Shown piece after piece: positions 5,707 to 5,900 of a stretch of 5,900 bases of DNA. The translations under genes were made by a program, and so were the position numbers. The DNA lies in NCBI GenBank assembly GCA_021731325.1, contig JAKFXP010000131.1, positions 1 to 5,900 on the forward strand, read 5' to 3'. The notes beneath the pieces were generated by a model that was given only the letters and a program-made list of their open reading frames with translations, was not told the DNA's origin and searched no databases. Within the stretch, counting starts at the first letter, position 1. Each line of letters starts with the position of its first letter. The stretch comes from Parcubacteria group bacterium. Its GTDB lineage: Bacteria; Patescibacteriota; Minisyncoccia; Phycocordibacterales; UBA12088.

Positions 5707-5892
5707 GTGTCGAGAAGTTGGCATGATTCGCGTGACGATGCAACTAAAACTGGTGACTTCATTCGAGGTCTTGGAAATGTTGATAATGACAAAGCTTCTC
5801 TTGGTGCACACAAAGATGCACGTGATACATTTGTTGACGTTATGACTGATGCGTACACAAATAGTGAACGAGGCAACGAGAGTTACAAATGA
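5707..5892 (+). CDS. Small hypothetical protein, 61 residues, GTG start
   Basis: I do not recognise this product. It is hydrophilic and Asp-rich (10 Asp, 2 Glu against 9 Lys/Arg), with no membrane segment, signal peptide or cysteine, beginning MSRSWHDSRDDATKTGDF. The frame is open from 5674, inside the right IS repeat, and GTG at 5707 is the only plausible start; no Shine-Dalgarno sequence precedes it. Two points favour a real gene: the codons look like coding sequence (frequent G in position one, mixed use of third positions), and its TGA overlaps an ATG at 5889 in the arrangement ATGA, typical of coupled genes, although only four codons of that next frame are visible. Without the IS its start would lie 5 bp after the original gltX stop, so it may once have been cotranscribed with gltX. 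The opposite-strand frames here look less protein-like. It could still be a chance ORF. Confidence 0.42.
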   Translation: MSRSWHDSRDDATKTGDFIRGLGNVDNDKASLGAHKDARDTFVDVMTDAYTNSERGNESYK

Positions 5893-5900
5893 TACAGGGT

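Noticed and set aside
5683..5711. Inverted repeat GACACA (5683-5688) / TGTGTC (5706-5711) just beyond the IS.
   Set aside because: Only 6 bp with a 17-nt loop and no T-run; expected by chance at this length and not a credible terminator or operator.
5889..5900. Start of a further gene, ATG at 5889 overlapping the TGA of the small ORF.
   Set aside because: Only four codons are visible, too few to annotate; mentioned under the small ORF because of the ATGA arrangement.
1..5900. CRISPR arrays, tRNA or rRNA genes, riboswitches, toxin-antitoxin pairs.
   Set aside because: No regularly spaced repeats or tRNA/rRNA-like segments seen, and almost all sequence is taken up by the genes described; no such system is supported.

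Overview
This window (about 50% G+C by eye) is a compact bacterial chromosome segment with every gene on the + strand. It contains the 3' two thirds of dnaK, a complete dnaJ, a small multi-membrane-segment protein of unknown function, a complete glutamyl-tRNA synthetase gene (gltX), a complete IS30-family insertion sequence, and a short hypothetical ORF running to the window's end. The standard genetic code fits: TAG, TAA and TGA all appear as stops. None of the starts has a convincing Shine-Dalgarno sequence, and two genes have promoter-like elements so close to the ATG that their mRNAs would be leaderless or nearly so. With the tight gene spacing and the Clostridia-like long form of GluRS, this suggests a Patescibacteria/CPR-type or other anaerobe-associated genome, but the taxonomic placement is an inference and could be wrong.

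Layout: 1-1207 is DnaK from the nucleotide-binding domain's GG-x-D-x-D segment to its C-terminus. 1208-1259 is a spacer with a small GC-rich hairpin. 1260-2333 is DnaJ (J domain, G/F region, four zinc-binding CxxCxGxG repeats, C-terminal substrate-binding domains). 2342-2842 is a membrane protein starting 8 bp after the dnaJ stop; a perfect 9-bp inverted repeat containing TATAAT spans this junction. 2843-2887 holds a sigma70-type promoter for gltX. 2888-4564 is gltX. 4559-5680 is the insertion sequence, and 5681-5900 is the flank with a 61-codon ORF.

The clearest result is the exact reconstruction of the IS insertion. The element is 1122 bp, with imperfect 26-bp terminal inverted repeats (22/26 identical), and is flanked by a 3-bp direct repeat, ATG. 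It entered the last codons of gltX. The left terminal repeat now supplies the gltX stop codon and, in mirror image, the right one supplies the transposase stop. Removing the element and one ATG restores a gltX frame ending M-T-Q-T-S-A-stop, so the insertion cost the essential synthetase only its last five residues, replaced by one Leu.

DnaK and DnaJ act together in protein folding, and their adjacency is the usual bacterial arrangement; grpE is not in view. GltX serves translation and is probably transcribed from its own promoter. I see no clearly new defence or metabolic system here. The less understood parts are the unknown membrane protein, the palindromic promoter-like junction before it, and the small ORF cut off from gltX by the IS.
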